Shown here one piece after another: positions 31,715 to 43,408 of a stretch of 64,000 bases of DNA (within the stretch, counting starts at the first letter, position 1; each line of letters begins with the position of its first letter). The stretch comes from Linepithema humile (taxonomy: Eukaryota; Arthropoda; Insecta; Hymenoptera; Formicidae): positions 3,403,001-3,467,000 of the forward strand of contig NC_090135.1 in NCBI RefSeq assembly GCF_040581485.1, read 5' to 3'. The notes beneath the pieces are model-generated. The model did not search any database. It was not told where the DNA came from and saw nothing but the letters and a program-made list of their open reading frames with translations. The translations under genes were made by a program, and so were the position numbers.

Positions 31715-33860
31715 TGTCCGCCCATTCCGGGAGACAGGGTTGGATGGCCTGGATGGTCCATCTGCCCGCCGTGCAGCCAATTAAGGAGGCCTGCCACGCC
31801 TCCATGGCTCTTTGACAGGCATCCTTCCTTATCCTGGCCACGGCTTGTGATAAGAAGCGAGCGCTCCCGTGTCCGTCCGGATCCTTCGTACGCCGGTATA
31901 CTTCGGCGTACGAGTTCGCCAGGAACTCGACCGGGAGGAGACCTGCCAGAGCCGTAACCGCCGCGAACGACGTCGTGCAGTAGGCCCTTATTAGCCTAAT
32001 GGCCAGCCGGCGTTGCGGTCGATGTTGCATTGCCTTTATTTGCCGGCTGGCCCCGACCCTGTCGGCCCACGCCGGTGACCCATAAAGAAACACCGACTGC
32101 ACGATGTTCGCGTAGAGTCTTCTGACTCTATTCCTCGGACCACCCAAGTTCGGAAGAAGGCGACCCAACGCATTCGCCATCCTATCCGCTTTGGGGGTTA
32201 TCCCAGCAAATTGCTGCTCAAACCCCCAAAGTCCATCCAGGGTGAGGCCCAGATATTTCATCTGGGTCCCCACCCGGACACGGACTCCCCTACCCAGATT
32301 TGGGTAGGGGGAGGCCGCCCCAAGGCCCTGTCATAGAAGAACAAGGCCTCCGTCTTCTGTGGAGCGACCTCGAGTCCCATGGCTCTTATCGAGTATACGA
32401 GCCTTTCTCCAGTTCCTCCCCCGGGCCACCACCAGCGTGTCGTCTGCGTAACACAGCAGACGACAGTCTGGGGGAAGTGCCGTGCGGAGCACTCTGTCAT
32501 ACGCGAGGTTCCACAATAGGGGTCCTAGTACCGACCCTTGGGGAACCCCGCAGTAGACTTTCCTTTGGCTTACTCGCTCCAGCTGGTCCTTCAGCTGGAG
32601 CGTCCTGTCGCGGAAATAGTCCCAAAGGACCTCCCTTATGTATAGGGGGAAGCCATGGAACTCCATGGCCTCCCCCACGTATTCCCAGGGGAGGGAGTTG
32701 AAGGCGTTGATGATGTCCAGCGACACCGCTAATGCCACGTCTCCCTCCCCTATAATGGGGTCCCTCCCCTATAATCTGGTCCGAGAGGGCCCGCAGATGC
32801 GTGATCGCATCTGTCGTCGATCGGCTCTCCCGGAATTCAAATTGGTTCTCTGAAAGGTTGGGACCATCCCGCGACAGGTGCTGGACGATTCGGCCGGCAA
32901 TAATTCTCTCGAATAACTTACCGACCTCGTCCAGCAGGCATATCGGACTGTAAGCCGAAGGTTGCTCCGCCGGTTTCCCCTCTTTGCGAAGGAGCACCAA
33001 GTTCGTTCTCTTCCACAAGGAGGGGAAGGTGCCCGTCCTGAGACATGCATTGTACAATCTTCTCAAGCGAGCACCCACCACGCCAAAGGCCAAGGCCACA
33101 CTCGACTGGGAACCTCGTCCGGGCCGGGGGCTTTGCCAGCAGCCCCCAGCCTTTTGACCGCCTCGGAGAGCTCCCTCTCGGATATCTTTAAGTCCCCGGA
33201 CCAGGTGGGGGGTCCCCTCTAGGGGGAATGTAAATATCCCTGATTGGGAAGAGACTTCCCACCACCCGATCGAGAAACCCAGGGTCCAGCATCTTTGAGA
33301 TTGGGGGCGCCGCTGGTCTCAGTCTATTGAGCACCAGACGATACGGACGCCCCCAAGGGTCCCGGTCTAGCTCCGCCAACATTTCCTCCCAAGCCTTGGC
33401 CTTGGTCCTGTCGATGGCTGTCCGCAGAGAGCACCTTGCGGCCAGGTACTCCCCGCGCGCCTCGACAGTGCTGTCATTCTCGCCTTCCGCCCGTCGTCGG
33501 GCCCTGAGGAGACCGCGTCTGGCGGCGTTTACGCGTCTCCGCAGATCCGCAATCTTCTCCGTCCACCAGTATATGGCCCGACGAGGGACGGGTTTTGACC
33601 GGGGCATGGCCGCATCGCACATACGCTCGGCCATGTCCCCGATCCCCTCGGCCTCGACCTCGGTGTCGACGAAGACGGAAGGATCCGCCCACGTCTCCAC
33701 CAAGGCCGCCCCCACCAGTCTGTCCTGGTTCAATTGGGCCAGGACCCATCTTCTGGAGGCTTTATCGCTCCTTTGTCAGTGGCGGCGGGTCAGCACCTCC
33801 TGGAGGGTGGCAGTCAGGACCATCTCTATGTAGAGAATGTATCTCTATGTAGAATGAAGA
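31715..33860 (-). pseudogene. ORF2 reverse transcriptase region of element A, multiply frameshifted
   Basis: From the 5' side: the post-endonuclease linker (VPRRAIYWWTEKIADLRRRV), SAYSPICLLDEVGKLFERII, FEFRESRSTTDAI, AVSLDIINAFNSLPWEYV, GVPQGSVLGPLLWN, LLCYADDTLVV and MKYLGLTLDG. This is the motif order of an R1-type RT with an intact YADD. A tandem duplication of TCCCTCCCCTATAAT at 32744-32779 and indels near 33100 and 32370 break the frame. Confidence 0.85.
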
Positions 33861-33877
33861 ACTCTCCCAAGGGAGAG

Positions 33878-36800
33878 TTAGGACCTGCTGGGAGGACCAC
33901 TACCCCCTCCCAGCACCATCTCGCGTAATGCGGGGGGTGGAGTCGGTGTTAGGGCCTCCGCCCCATACACCGGCCTCCTCGGACGCCCGGCCGGCGGGAA
34001 GAGCGGGAGGGATGATGTCTTCAGAAGAAGACCCCCATCCCCACTCGACCCCCGGCCGGAACCCGTTAGGGAGGGTGCGGAGGAAACCGCCCCCCCCCCG
34101 TAGATGCGCGGGTGGTCGCCGCCGACGGCCAACCAGCCGTCGACGACGGGGAGCACCCGCGCCGTCCGCGTGAGGATCATCCGGGGGGTGGGCTTCCCCC
34201 CGTCTAATCCTCTCGGCCTCCTCTTTCTGGGAGATAACATTCTCGCAGAAGATGGAGACCGCCCTCCAGTTTTCCTCTCCCTCCAGCATTCTCTCAACGA
34301 GAGTGGGGAGGGAACGGTCACAGCCCACCACTGCGAGCAGAACCCGGCGCTCGGCATCCCACGCCGGACACACTTCAAAAGTGTGCTGCGCCGTGTCCCG
34401 CCCGGCCGCACAGTGGTGGCACTTGGTCGTGCGTTCTCGCCCAATGTTGTGCAGGTACTCACCGAAACAACCATGTCCGGTAAGCACCTGCGTCGTTCTA
34501 AAGGACAGCCCGCGTCCCCTCCGCCCCAGCCACTGCCGGAGACGGGGGTGGATGGCCGTGGCGACCCTACGGCCCGAGAGATATTCTACCCGGGACACCC
34601 GCCCGAAGAATTGCTCCCACGAGCAAATGGCCCGAGCCCGGGCCTGCCGTCTCATACGGTCGACCGCGCCGGGAGGGAAGTTTCCCTCCCTGCGGAGATC
34701 CCTGAGGCCATTATAGGCCTCCCGGTATTGCTCCGCGAGGAACTCTACCGGGGGGATCCCCGCCAGCACGGTCGACGCCGTATACGACACCGTCTTGTAC
34801 GGATGACTCTGATGGCGGCCAGCTGCAACGCCCGATGCATACTGGCTTGTATGCGGGCGCTAGCCGCCATCTCATCCGCCCACACCGGTGACCCGTAAAG
34901 GGCCACCGACAGGACGGTGTTGGCGTAAAGACGGCGTGTCTTCACGCCAGGGCCGCCAATGTTTGGCAGGAGTCGGGAAAGAGCTTTTGCTATCCTGCCG
35001 ACCTTGGGGGCTAGAGCCGCGAAGTGCTGCTCAAACCCCCAAGAGCCATCCAGGGTGAGGCCCAGATACTTCATCTGTTGTCCCACCCTGACGCGGACTG
35101 TCTCCACCGTTACGTCGGCCCGCGGTGGTCGACCGATCTCCTCGATGGCACGCACGACCATGTGTGTGGCAATGTTGGCGTTCGCCACTGCCTCGTCCCA
35201 TGTCCTCCCCTCGGACAGCACTAGGGTGTCGTCCGCATAGCAGACCACATGGCTGCCCGAGGGGAGGGCCGTCTGAAGGACCCGGTTGTACCCGAGGTCC
35301 CAAAGCAAGGGGCCGAGAACCGACCCCTGCGGGACCCCGCAGTACATTGACCGGGTCACCGGCCTCTCTGCCCGATCCACATAGTGGATCGATCTCTCCC
35401 GGAAATAATCCCAGATGATCAGCCGGAGATAGTCGGGAAGGTCGAAAAATTCGAGAGCCTCCCCGACCTTGTCCCACGGGAGGGTGTTGAACGCGTTGGC
35501 GATGTCCAAGGACACCGCCAACACCACACCCCCCCGGGACACCGCCTCCTCCGCGAGGGAACGAACCCGAAGGACCGCGTCAACCGTGGACCGCCCCTCG
35601 CGGAATCCGAACTGATCATCGGAGAGGTTTCTATCCCCCCCCCCCCCCGGAGAGATGCCGGACGATCCGGGCAGCAATGACGCGCTCAAAGAGCTTGCCC
35701 GTCTCGTCCAGCAAGCAAATCGGCCGGTAGGCCGACGCCTGCTCCGGTGGCTTGCCCGCTTTCGGCAGAAGAACGAGGCTCGTCATCTTTCACTGGCGGG
35801 GGAAGGTGCCAGTACGGAGGCAGTCGGTAAACAACTGCCTCACTCGGCACCCGTGTCCCGCCATTGTTGCAGCCAGGACCTGGCCGTGGATCCCGTCAGG
35901 ACCGGGGGCCTTGCGACCTCTCCCGAGTCGCTGACTGACCCTGGACAGTTCCGCAGCAGACACCGCGTACTCCTCGCGCCACTCGGCAGGAGTAAGATCC
36001 TCCCGCCGAGGGATCGACCTCCCTCTTACGGGGAAGAGGGAGTTTACGATTTCCGCGAGGAGCGCGGGGTCCAGACTGCCCGTGGCTGGAGGACCCCCGG
36101 ACCGGAGCCTGTTAAGGACTATCCGGTATGGGGTCCCCCACGGATCTTGATCGAGCGCCACTAGGAGCTCGTCCCAGGCCCTGGCCTTCGCTGCCCTGAT
36201 GGCGTTACGTAGGGCGTTCCGTGCGGCCCGGAACGCCTCATACGCTTCTGCCGTCCTGACCCCATCTCCTCTGGGTCTTTCGGCCTGGAAGGCGCGTCTG
36301 GCTCGGACAGAGGAGCGCCGGAGCTCGGCTATCTCCTCCGACCACCAATACGCCGCCCTCCGCGGGGAGAAACGGGCTCGCGGCATGGAGGCGTCTGAGG
36401 GTGCGATTACATGGAGCGCGGTTCGCGGTACGCGGTACGCGGTAAAGGAACTAGTAACCAGAACCGTGCCGCCGTGCCGCCTGTTTTTTTTCCCTCCTAT
36501 TACATGGAGCCAAAAACTGCGCGGAAAAGCGGCACGGGCTAGTGACAGATTAACATTTATATGCATTTTTTTAAATGTATTGACTTATTTCTACGTTAAT
36601 TTTATCGATACGCTTAATTCTTTCAACGGATCTATTTCATAATTGCATTTAAATTAATGAATTTCATTAAAAAATGCATACAAATGTTAATTTGTCACTA
36701 GCCCGTGCCGCTTTTCCGCGCAGTTTTTGGCTCCATGTAATAGGAGGGAAAAAAAACAGGCGGCACGGCGGCACGGTTCTGGTTACTAGTTCCTTTACCG

Positions 36801-37666
36801 CGTACCGCGTACCGCGAACCGCGCTCCATGTATTCGCACCCTGAGGCTTCTCTCAGAATGTCCTCCAGCCACGCCAGCTCAGCCCCGATGTCACCCGTAC
36901 GTTGGGTGCACCAGGACCTCGCTCGCAGGACTGCCACCAGGGCATCAATGTCCAGTTTTTCGAGGGACCATCGTTTGAGGCATTTCTGTGCCTCACAGCG
37001 GCGGCTCAGCACCTCACGTGGAGTTGGCCTGGCGGTCGTGATGATCGCCAGGTGGTCGGACGCCAGATCGGCGTCCTTAACCACTCTCCACGTTGTGATT
37101 AGTCGCGCGGCAGGGGGATTAGCCCACGTAAGGTCAACAATGGACTCCCCCTGCGCGCTCACAAAGGTGCTGCTCGATCCCCGGTTTAATACACCGAGGT
37201 CGAGTGCCGCCGCCCACTCCTCGAGGATCCGCCCCTGTAGGTCCGTCACCGGGGACCCCCACGAGCGAGCGTGGGAGTTGAAATTCCCGGCGACAACCAC
37301 AGGGCGGGGGAGGTGTCTGCGGACACACCCCCCAAGCCGGTCCAGGACCTGCTCAAAGCAAGTCCTGACCCGACTCATTCTCGGTGGGATATACACTCCC
37401 ACCAGAGTGATGGTCCCCCACTAGACTGCGACAAATCCGTCCCCGCGCTTCAGAAGGGAGCACGGGAGGAAGTTCGTCGCCCTCCTCCAGTGGACCGCAA
37501 CAGGGGGCGTGTCGTGTGTATCGACCGCCCATGTGTCGCGGTCCGGGACCCTGTAAGGGTCCACTATAATCCCGACGCTACACTCCAGCTCAGCCATCAG
37601 ATGGACGAATCCGTCTTGGGCTGAGCCGGAGTGATTGACATTGGCCTGGAGGAGGCTGGACGCCAT
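33878..37666 (-). pseudogene. ORF2 (endonuclease, RT, CCHC) of element C
   Basis: The endonuclease starts MASSLLQANVNHSGSAQD and continues VVVAGNFNSHARSWGSP, IVDLTWANP and DLASDHLAI, the APE-type motif order. RT motifs are DDQFGFREGRSTVDA, AVSLDIANAFNTLPW, YCGVPQGSVLGPLLWD and VVCYADDTLVL (YADD codons at 35229-35240). The C-terminal motif is CHHCAAGRDTAQHTFEVC. Breaks: an in-frame TAG near 37421, the MITE at 36400-36840, a TGA near 35790, a poly-C run at 35636-35649 that shifts frame, and a shift near 34780. The start codon overlaps the ORF1 stop as TAATG. Confidence 0.88.
36400..36840. mobile_element. Palindromic MITE in ORF2, 5-bp TSD CTGAG
   Basis: Arms of about 170 bp, nearly perfect: GGTGCGATTACATGGAGCGC on the left and its inverse ending TATTCGCACC on the right. 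CTGAG lies at 36395-36399 and 36841-36845. ATTACATGGAG occurs twice in each arm. The loop is about 95 bp and AT-rich. It sits between the endonuclease and RT parts of ORF2, whose frame would otherwise continue. Confidence 0.9.
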
Positions 37667-40472
37667 TACTGGCCATCACCGACCGTCCCCTCCAGGCCAA
37701 TGCCTGCCGGCAAGGCACCCTTCAGGACCTCCCTTGTCTCCACGAAGGGAGAAAGAGGGGGAGGGGTGGTGTCCATCGCCACCACCTCCTCCCCCTTCAC
37801 TTCCTGCAGGACTGCGAAACGGTTGCCTTCGGGCACCGTCGCAGCCTGCGTAGAGGAGGGGTTCGAGGCTCCCCTCTTCTTCATTGCACCACCTTGTTTG
37901 GGGAGAGGGGCAGTGCCGCTCCTCCCCTTCTTAGGTGGTGCCTTGCAGGCCGATCCGCCGACCCTATGGTCGGCCTTCCGGCCCGCGTCCCTGCAGAGTG
38001 GGCATTCTGCTGGGGCAGAGCACCCACTCGCCAAATGTCCCGGTCGGCCGCATCGGTAGCACGCTCCGCTGCGTTCGACCGGGTTGGGGCACCTCCCCCT
38101 TGTGTGCCCTCTCTCCATGCACCTAAAGCATTGGAGAGGGCGCGGGGGCAGGAGGGCCACCCGAGCCATAACCCAACCCACCTGGATCCGTGTCTTCGCG
38201 ACCAGGTAATTGGCCACAGCCATCGGGCAATGGACCCATACCGCCCCCAATCTACCGGGGCCGGGACAGACCGGACCCACCTTGAGCTGCTCCGGGAGAC
38301 ACTTCCCAGATACAGCATTGACGATCGCGGTCAGCACACCTTCGGTGGTGGCCGCATCGTCCAAGCCGGAGATCCTGATCTCCGCCCGCTTGGTTGGACG
38401 GGAGACCCGGACCTCCGGCTCCTCCTTGAACAAAGTACTGAGCGCCCTAAAAAGGGCGTCAGCCTTGTTTTCTCTGTCATCACCAGAGATCTCGAAAATG
38501 AGACCCCCGGTGATGGCACGACGGATGTTTTTAAATGGGGGAATCCTCAGCTCCTGCAGGGAGATCCCCCTCATTGCTTGCGCCATCACCTCGGCGTAAT
38601 TGCCCTTCTCCGTAGAGAGAAGGACCGCCGAGGTAGATGGTACCCGTCGCTTCGTCCCGCCAGCGGATGTTGGCGCTCTAGAGGTAGGGGAGGACCCCCC
38701 CCCTCTTTTTGCCAGGAGGCAGCCGCGGCACGGCAGCGAATCGGGTGGGTCCCGTTGAGGGGGGTTGCCCCTTGGATCGGGTTTCCGCCCTCTTTCCCCT
38801 CCGGCCCACTACCGTGGCCCACGTATCCCCCACCCCATTGGATGAGGGTGCAGCCGGGCGAGGAGGCCCTTGCGGGGCCTTATTTGCCGGCACCTGAGGG
38901 GGGGCCTTCCCACTCCTCTCCTTCCCCTTACCACCCTTCAGGGGAGGAGTCGGGGCGTGGGGGGTCCCCCCCTTTCTTCTTTTTGGCTCCCTTTTTGGAG
39001 GACCCTCCAACCGGAGCTGGAGGGCCCATAGGGGCTTTGGCACGGCCCGGGGGGGCCTTAGGGGTCCCCCCATCTTTGCCCCGGACCGTTGGTCCCTCCA
39101 TCGTGGCCTTGTGGCCCAATTGAGCAAGGGCACCCGCCACCGCCTTGGCTACCGCCTCAGCGATGATGGGCATCGCCATCCCCAATGTTAGGAGGGGATC
39201 AACTTCCCTTTGTGATGGAGGTCTCAGGCGCCCATATGCGTGTGGCTCCTCCACGTCTAGCCGCTTCGACCGCCCACCAATGAGCGGCCGAAGGACCGGG
39301 AAGTCGGCATCGAACGGCGCCCTTACCGGTCGCATTGAGACCTCCGGGGAGGGGGAATGGCAGGGAGAAGGGGGTGGGAAGGCCAGGCCTCCTCTCACCC
39401 CCAACCCCAACTCCTTATCCCCCTCCATCCCTCCACCCGGGAGGGATTCCTCCCTCAGGTCGGGTGGAGTTCCCCTCATCCCCTTTTTCGGCAGCTTGTG
39501 GTAGCCGAATGGGGGGAAGGGGGGGGCCGCCTGTAAGCGGACGACCTCCTCCTTGATAATTTTCAGCTCCCGCGCGAGATCCTCTTTCTCGCGCTGGAGC
39601 CGGGCTATCTCAATCCTCCTCAGCTCCTCATCATCCTGTGAGGAGCTGGGGAGGAGGCCCTCCCTTTTCTGAGCTCGCTGGCTCAGAATGGAGGAGGACG
39701 CTCTGATTCCAGCCGCGGCGTCCCACAAGAGGCCTTTCAGCTCGCCTTTAATGCGAGCCGAGGACGCCGCGACCTTCTCGATCACCCGTGCGGCAAGATC
39801 GATGGTGGGGGCCTCTCTCAGTCGCTCCTCGAGGATAAGGGCTCGGTCGCGTATGCTTCTCGCCCTGTCCCCAGGAGCCTTTGTGGCCGGGTCTGCCGCT
39901 AAGCGGGCCACTTCATCTTCTTCTTCGTCAGCCGCCTCCAGACGACGGACCCGGATGGCCTCGCGCGTGAAGCGACCGACATTGGCGGGGTTGATCGCCG
40001 GCCGACCCCTTTTCTTTTTGGATTGTTTGGGGGGAAGTTGTCCTGTGTCAGGATCCTCCATCCCCAAATCCTCCTCTTCGTCGCACGAAGTCGACGCATG
40101 CGTCGATAGAAAGCGCTTACGTGCGTGAGCGCCCGTGCTCCTGTTCGTCAAGGAGGCTCCGCTAACGCTGATGGTGCCATCATCATCAGCAGATTCGTCA
40201 GAGACAATAATTGTCTCTAACGGGACCTCCCTGTCCATCTGGAGTTTGGGGGGAGTCAAGACAAATCTCCCCAATCTCTGAATTCGCACCTGGGGTACGA
40301 GTCGGCCGAGATCGTGTGCCACAACCCCCGCCGACCCCACCCCTTGCGACGATCCTGCTACACGCAGGAGCGTCCCCGCTGAGCCAAGGCCCAGAGCGGT
40401 CTTCGCAGACGTCATTTTCTCCACGCCGCCTGCGGTGCACGGCATGGACGGCCCATCATTGGATGACGACAC
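37666..40472 (-). pseudogene. ORF1 (Gag-like, three zinc knuckles) of element C
   Basis: The C-terminal half (38589-37666) has a structured Gag-like region (ISLQELRIPPFKNIRRAITG) then CFRCMERGHTRGRC, CYRCGRPGHLASGC and CPLCRDAGRK, the CCHC knuckles typical of R1-type ORF1. The N-terminal half (40472-38928) is charged and low complexity with a coiled-coil-like stretch (ELRRIEIARLQREKEDLARE) and basic KKKRGRP patches. Two frame changes near 38960 and 38600, in G/C runs, separate the parts. It binds RNA in active relatives. Confidence 0.82.
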
Positions 40473-41355
40473 CAGGGGGGCTGGGACAATACCCCCCGTA
40501 GCGCCGGCAGCTGTGGATCCGACCCACTGCTGCGGTAAGTTTTCTCAGTCGTGCGACATTGATCCATAAAATGTTATTTGTTTTCGGAGCTGTCTTCTCC
40601 GGGTTTTTGTTCGTGGTAACCTTCCACTAGGGCGGTTGTCTGACCCGACTAACGAGCCCGCCCTGCCCGAGTTTTTACCGAGGTGCTCTCCTCGCTCCGC
40701 CGTCCGGCCCCGACCTCGGAATAAGTCCGAGCGGCCCGGAACGGCCCAGCCCAGTGGGCCCGGTAGATTCCGGGATCCCACTGGCCCGTCTCTCCCCATC
40801 ACGCCCGCGTACGACAGGACCACGTCCTGCCGCCGTGTGAGCGGAGAGGAGGAACCTCCAATGTGGGACACCGCTCCCCCCAGTGCCAGGAGGCACGTCC
40901 CTAAAAGGACGTCCTCCCCAGACACGAGGGGGCCGGCACCCACATCCCACCCTTCGGGCACAGAAGCCGAAGCCTCCTGCCCAGGCCTCACCTGCCAGGA
41001 GCAGCAGCCCCTGGTCAGGCGAAGCCTCCACCCCAAGACGGGAGCACCCGCCGACCGGCCGCCCCACTGAGCTAACGAGCCCGGCCGCCCGTTGCATGGA
41101 GGGGAGATAGAAATCTCCCCCTGACGGTGCCATGCCACCGGGGGTTTGAAGTCGGAGTCCCCATCTCTTACCGGCGATTGAGGCCAAACCTCTCACGGAG
41201 TCGCCGGGCTCCGTCCCCGAAGGGAAGCCTGCCCAAAGGGCACATGTGCGCTCTTAGCACCGGCGAGAGATCCCGAAGGACCGCCCACCAGTGAGCCCCC
41301 TCACCACGACAAGGTGGCGCACACGAGGGGGACTCCCCTTTCCACTAGGGTAAGG
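40473..41355 (-). other. 5' UTR of element C
   Basis: GC-rich sequence upstream of ORF1 with no supported protein; open frames are compositional. It ends near 41355, where the tandem spacer repeat resumes. Confidence 0.6.
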
Positions 41356-41359
41356 GGGG

Positions 41360-41594
41360 GTAATTTTATACATCAACAGTAATGTTCTCTCTATTTCTCT
41401 CAACTTTTTGTCCAATTTTTTTTTTTTTTTAAAAACCCAATTTTTCCTACGCCAACCTTCTCTGCCAAGTGTTCTTTACCACCAGGTAAAATTTTATATA
41501 TCAACAGTAACGTTCTTTCCATTTTTCTCAACTTTTTGTCCAATTTTTTTTTCGATAAAAACCAATTTTTCCTACGCCAACCTTATTTTTTTTG
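41360..41594. repeat. Tandem spacer repeat, array 4, right flank of LINE C and left flank of LINE B
   Basis: Two units with CCTACGCCAACCTTCTCTGC and TTACCACCAGGTAAAATTTT. The first resumes at TAATTTTATACATC after element C; the last stops at CTACGCCAACCTTA, where the T run of element B begins. Confidence 0.75.
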
Positions 41595-41855
41595 TTTTTT
41601 TTTAAGGTGGAAAAATCCTTTATGGATACCTGTGATCCTCGGGAGAGGACCACGGGTTATGTGGGAGTGTTGGATATTAAGGTTCCCAGGCATACCCACC
41701 TAAACTCCACCGGTGACCCACGCTGACTGTATTTGGGAGGGTCCAAGGAACTGCCTGTGGCATTACTTCCTAAACCCTCCCGGTCCGTCGCCATGTCAGC
41801 GACCCCACTCGTCCGGGTTTTAACACCCGGACTGCCCATAACTGGACCCCTATTA
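41595..41855 (-). mobile_element. R1-like element B, 3' fragment
   Basis: A T-rich run (poly(A) complement) followed by AAATCCTTTATGGATACC, GGACCACGGGTTATGTGGGA and a 3' UTR-like stretch. Homologous to the 3' end of element A. Severely 5'-truncated with no coding sequence. Confidence 0.75.
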
Positions 41856-42286
41856 AGCTGGCACCCCCATGAAAAATCGGGTTCAAATTTAGTGCAAAAT
41901 TAAGTGCTAATTTGTTGCTAATTTGTTGCTCTAAGCGCGAATTTGTTGCTTTTATCCATTAGCAGGAAATTAATATTAAAGATGGGGGTGCTAACTTGCC
42001 ATTAAACTGGCACCCCCACCTCCGAAAAACACTTATAACGAGTTGCAAATCAAAAAACAAATATACCAAAATTTGTTGCTAATTAATTGCTCAAAGATAG
42101 TGCAAACAGATTTTTAAAATATTAAATTTAAAAAAAAAACCAACATGACATATCGTGAACATAAAAGTAAAATCATGAAAAATAAATAATTAACAATATC
42201 AGATAGTTATAAAATTGTTTCTTGCATTAAAGAATCTCAAAATAAACCATTTTTAAATTTATTGTTTGCAATTTAACTAAAAAAAT
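41856..42286. repeat. Stretch related to the 158-bp repeat
   Basis: It contains two GCTGGCACCCCCA-like blocks and scattered TTGTTGCT motifs as in the adjacent tandem array, but diverged. No gene. Confidence 0.4.
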
Positions 42287-43075
42287 CGACCCGAACTTGT
42301 GGCGGTGCTAGCTTAACGACAAGAGTAAAGTACATGAACGCAATTAGTTGCTCTTAATGTTTTAGTCTTAAAATGTTCCTCTAATTTGTTGCTCTCAAGA
42401 TTTATAATATCGAATTTGTTGCTCAACATTTGACTTAGAAAAATCGACCCGAACTTGTGGCGGTGCTAGCTTGACGACAAGAGTAAAGTACATAAACGCA
42501 ATTAGTTGCTCTTAATGTTTTGGTCTTAAAATGTTCCTCTAATTTGTTGCTCTCAAGATTTATAATATCGAATTTGTTGCTCAACATTTGACTTAGAAAA
42601 ATCGACCCGAACTTGTGGCGGTGCTAGTTTGACGACAAGAGTAAAGTACATGAACGCAATTAGTTGCTCTTAATGTTTTAGTCTTAAAATGTTCCTCTAC
42701 TTTGTTGCTCTCAAGATTTATAATATCGAATTTGTTGCTCAACATTTGACTTAGAAAAATCGACCCGAACTTGTGGCGGTGCTAGTTTGACGACAAGAGT
42801 AAAGTACATGAACGCAATTAGTTGCTCTTAATGTTTTAGTCTTAAAATGTTCCTCTACTTTGTTGCTTTCAAGATTTATAATATCGAATTTGTTGCTCAA
42901 CATTTGACTTAGAAAAATCGACCCGAACTTGTGGCGGTGCTAGCTTGACGACAAGAGTAAAGTACATGAACGCAATTAGTTACTCTTAATGTTTTGGTCT
43001 TAAAATGTTTCTCTAATTTATTGCTCTCAAGATATATTAGTGCCGAAATTATTGTTTGCAAAATAAATTTATGAA
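42287..43075. repeat. 158-bp tandem repeat, five copies
   Basis: CGACCCGAACTTGTGGCGG recurs at 42287, 42445, 42603, 42761 and 42919, exactly 158 bp apart. Each unit has three TTGTTGCTC-like words. Copies differ by a few bases. Satellite-like. Confidence 0.9.
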
Positions 43076-43408
43076 TTAATAAAAAACTATGTTGATATTT
43101 CACATATAGTGCAAAAATTTACTTTGCTAAGATAATTGTGTATGTCTGTATTTTATTTTGTCTTTCTTGTACACAGAATGAAGTATACAAACACTGCAGA
43201 GGATATAAGCACGCATGCTAATAAGTTTTTATAGTTTTGTAAGGAATAGATAACGGAAAAAACTTGTGAACTGTCGTGCTCGAATGCGTAGCGCGTGTTG
43301 CGATTACGTTTATGAGCGACATCTTTAAAAAGATCTGTGTGAAGTTGAACTGCCGTACCTATAGGTATATCATTTCAGCTAGTTTATTGTGTAAACACAG
43401 CGTCGTGT
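43076..43408. other. Flank of the hAT element, no gene seen
   Basis: No supported feature except the target duplication CGTCGTGT at 43401-43408. Confidence 0.45.

Larger units (their letters stand above)
29505..33860 (-). mobile_element. R1-clade non-LTR retrotransposon A, 5'-truncated
   Basis: It is read on the minus strand. Its poly(A) is the T run at 29505-29521, its 3' UTR is about 29522-29960, and its ORF2 is in pieces up to about 33855, where it is truncated inside the region between endonuclease and RT. It abuts element C. Between about 30480 and 31710 foreign sequence interrupts ORF2, itself holding a solo LTR. The 3' terminal block GGAAATCCTTTATGGATA is shared with element B at 41620. 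Confidence 0.75.
33870..41355 (-). mobile_element. R1-clade non-LTR retrotransposon C, nearly full length, inactive
   Basis: Read from right to left: a GC-rich 5' UTR (about 41350-40480), ORF1 (40472-37666), then ORF2 (37666-33878) with endonuclease, RT and CCHC tail. Only about 30 bp follow the ORF2 stop before element A begins, so its own 3' UTR and poly(A) are missing. Interrupted by a 441-bp palindromic MITE. Several stops and homopolymer frameshifts make it inactive. Confidence 0.85.

Noticed and set aside
37894..39123. Plus-strand frame of 409 codons
   Set aside because: It is antisense to R1-like ORF1, whose zinc knuckles are clear on the minus strand. High GC leaves few stops.
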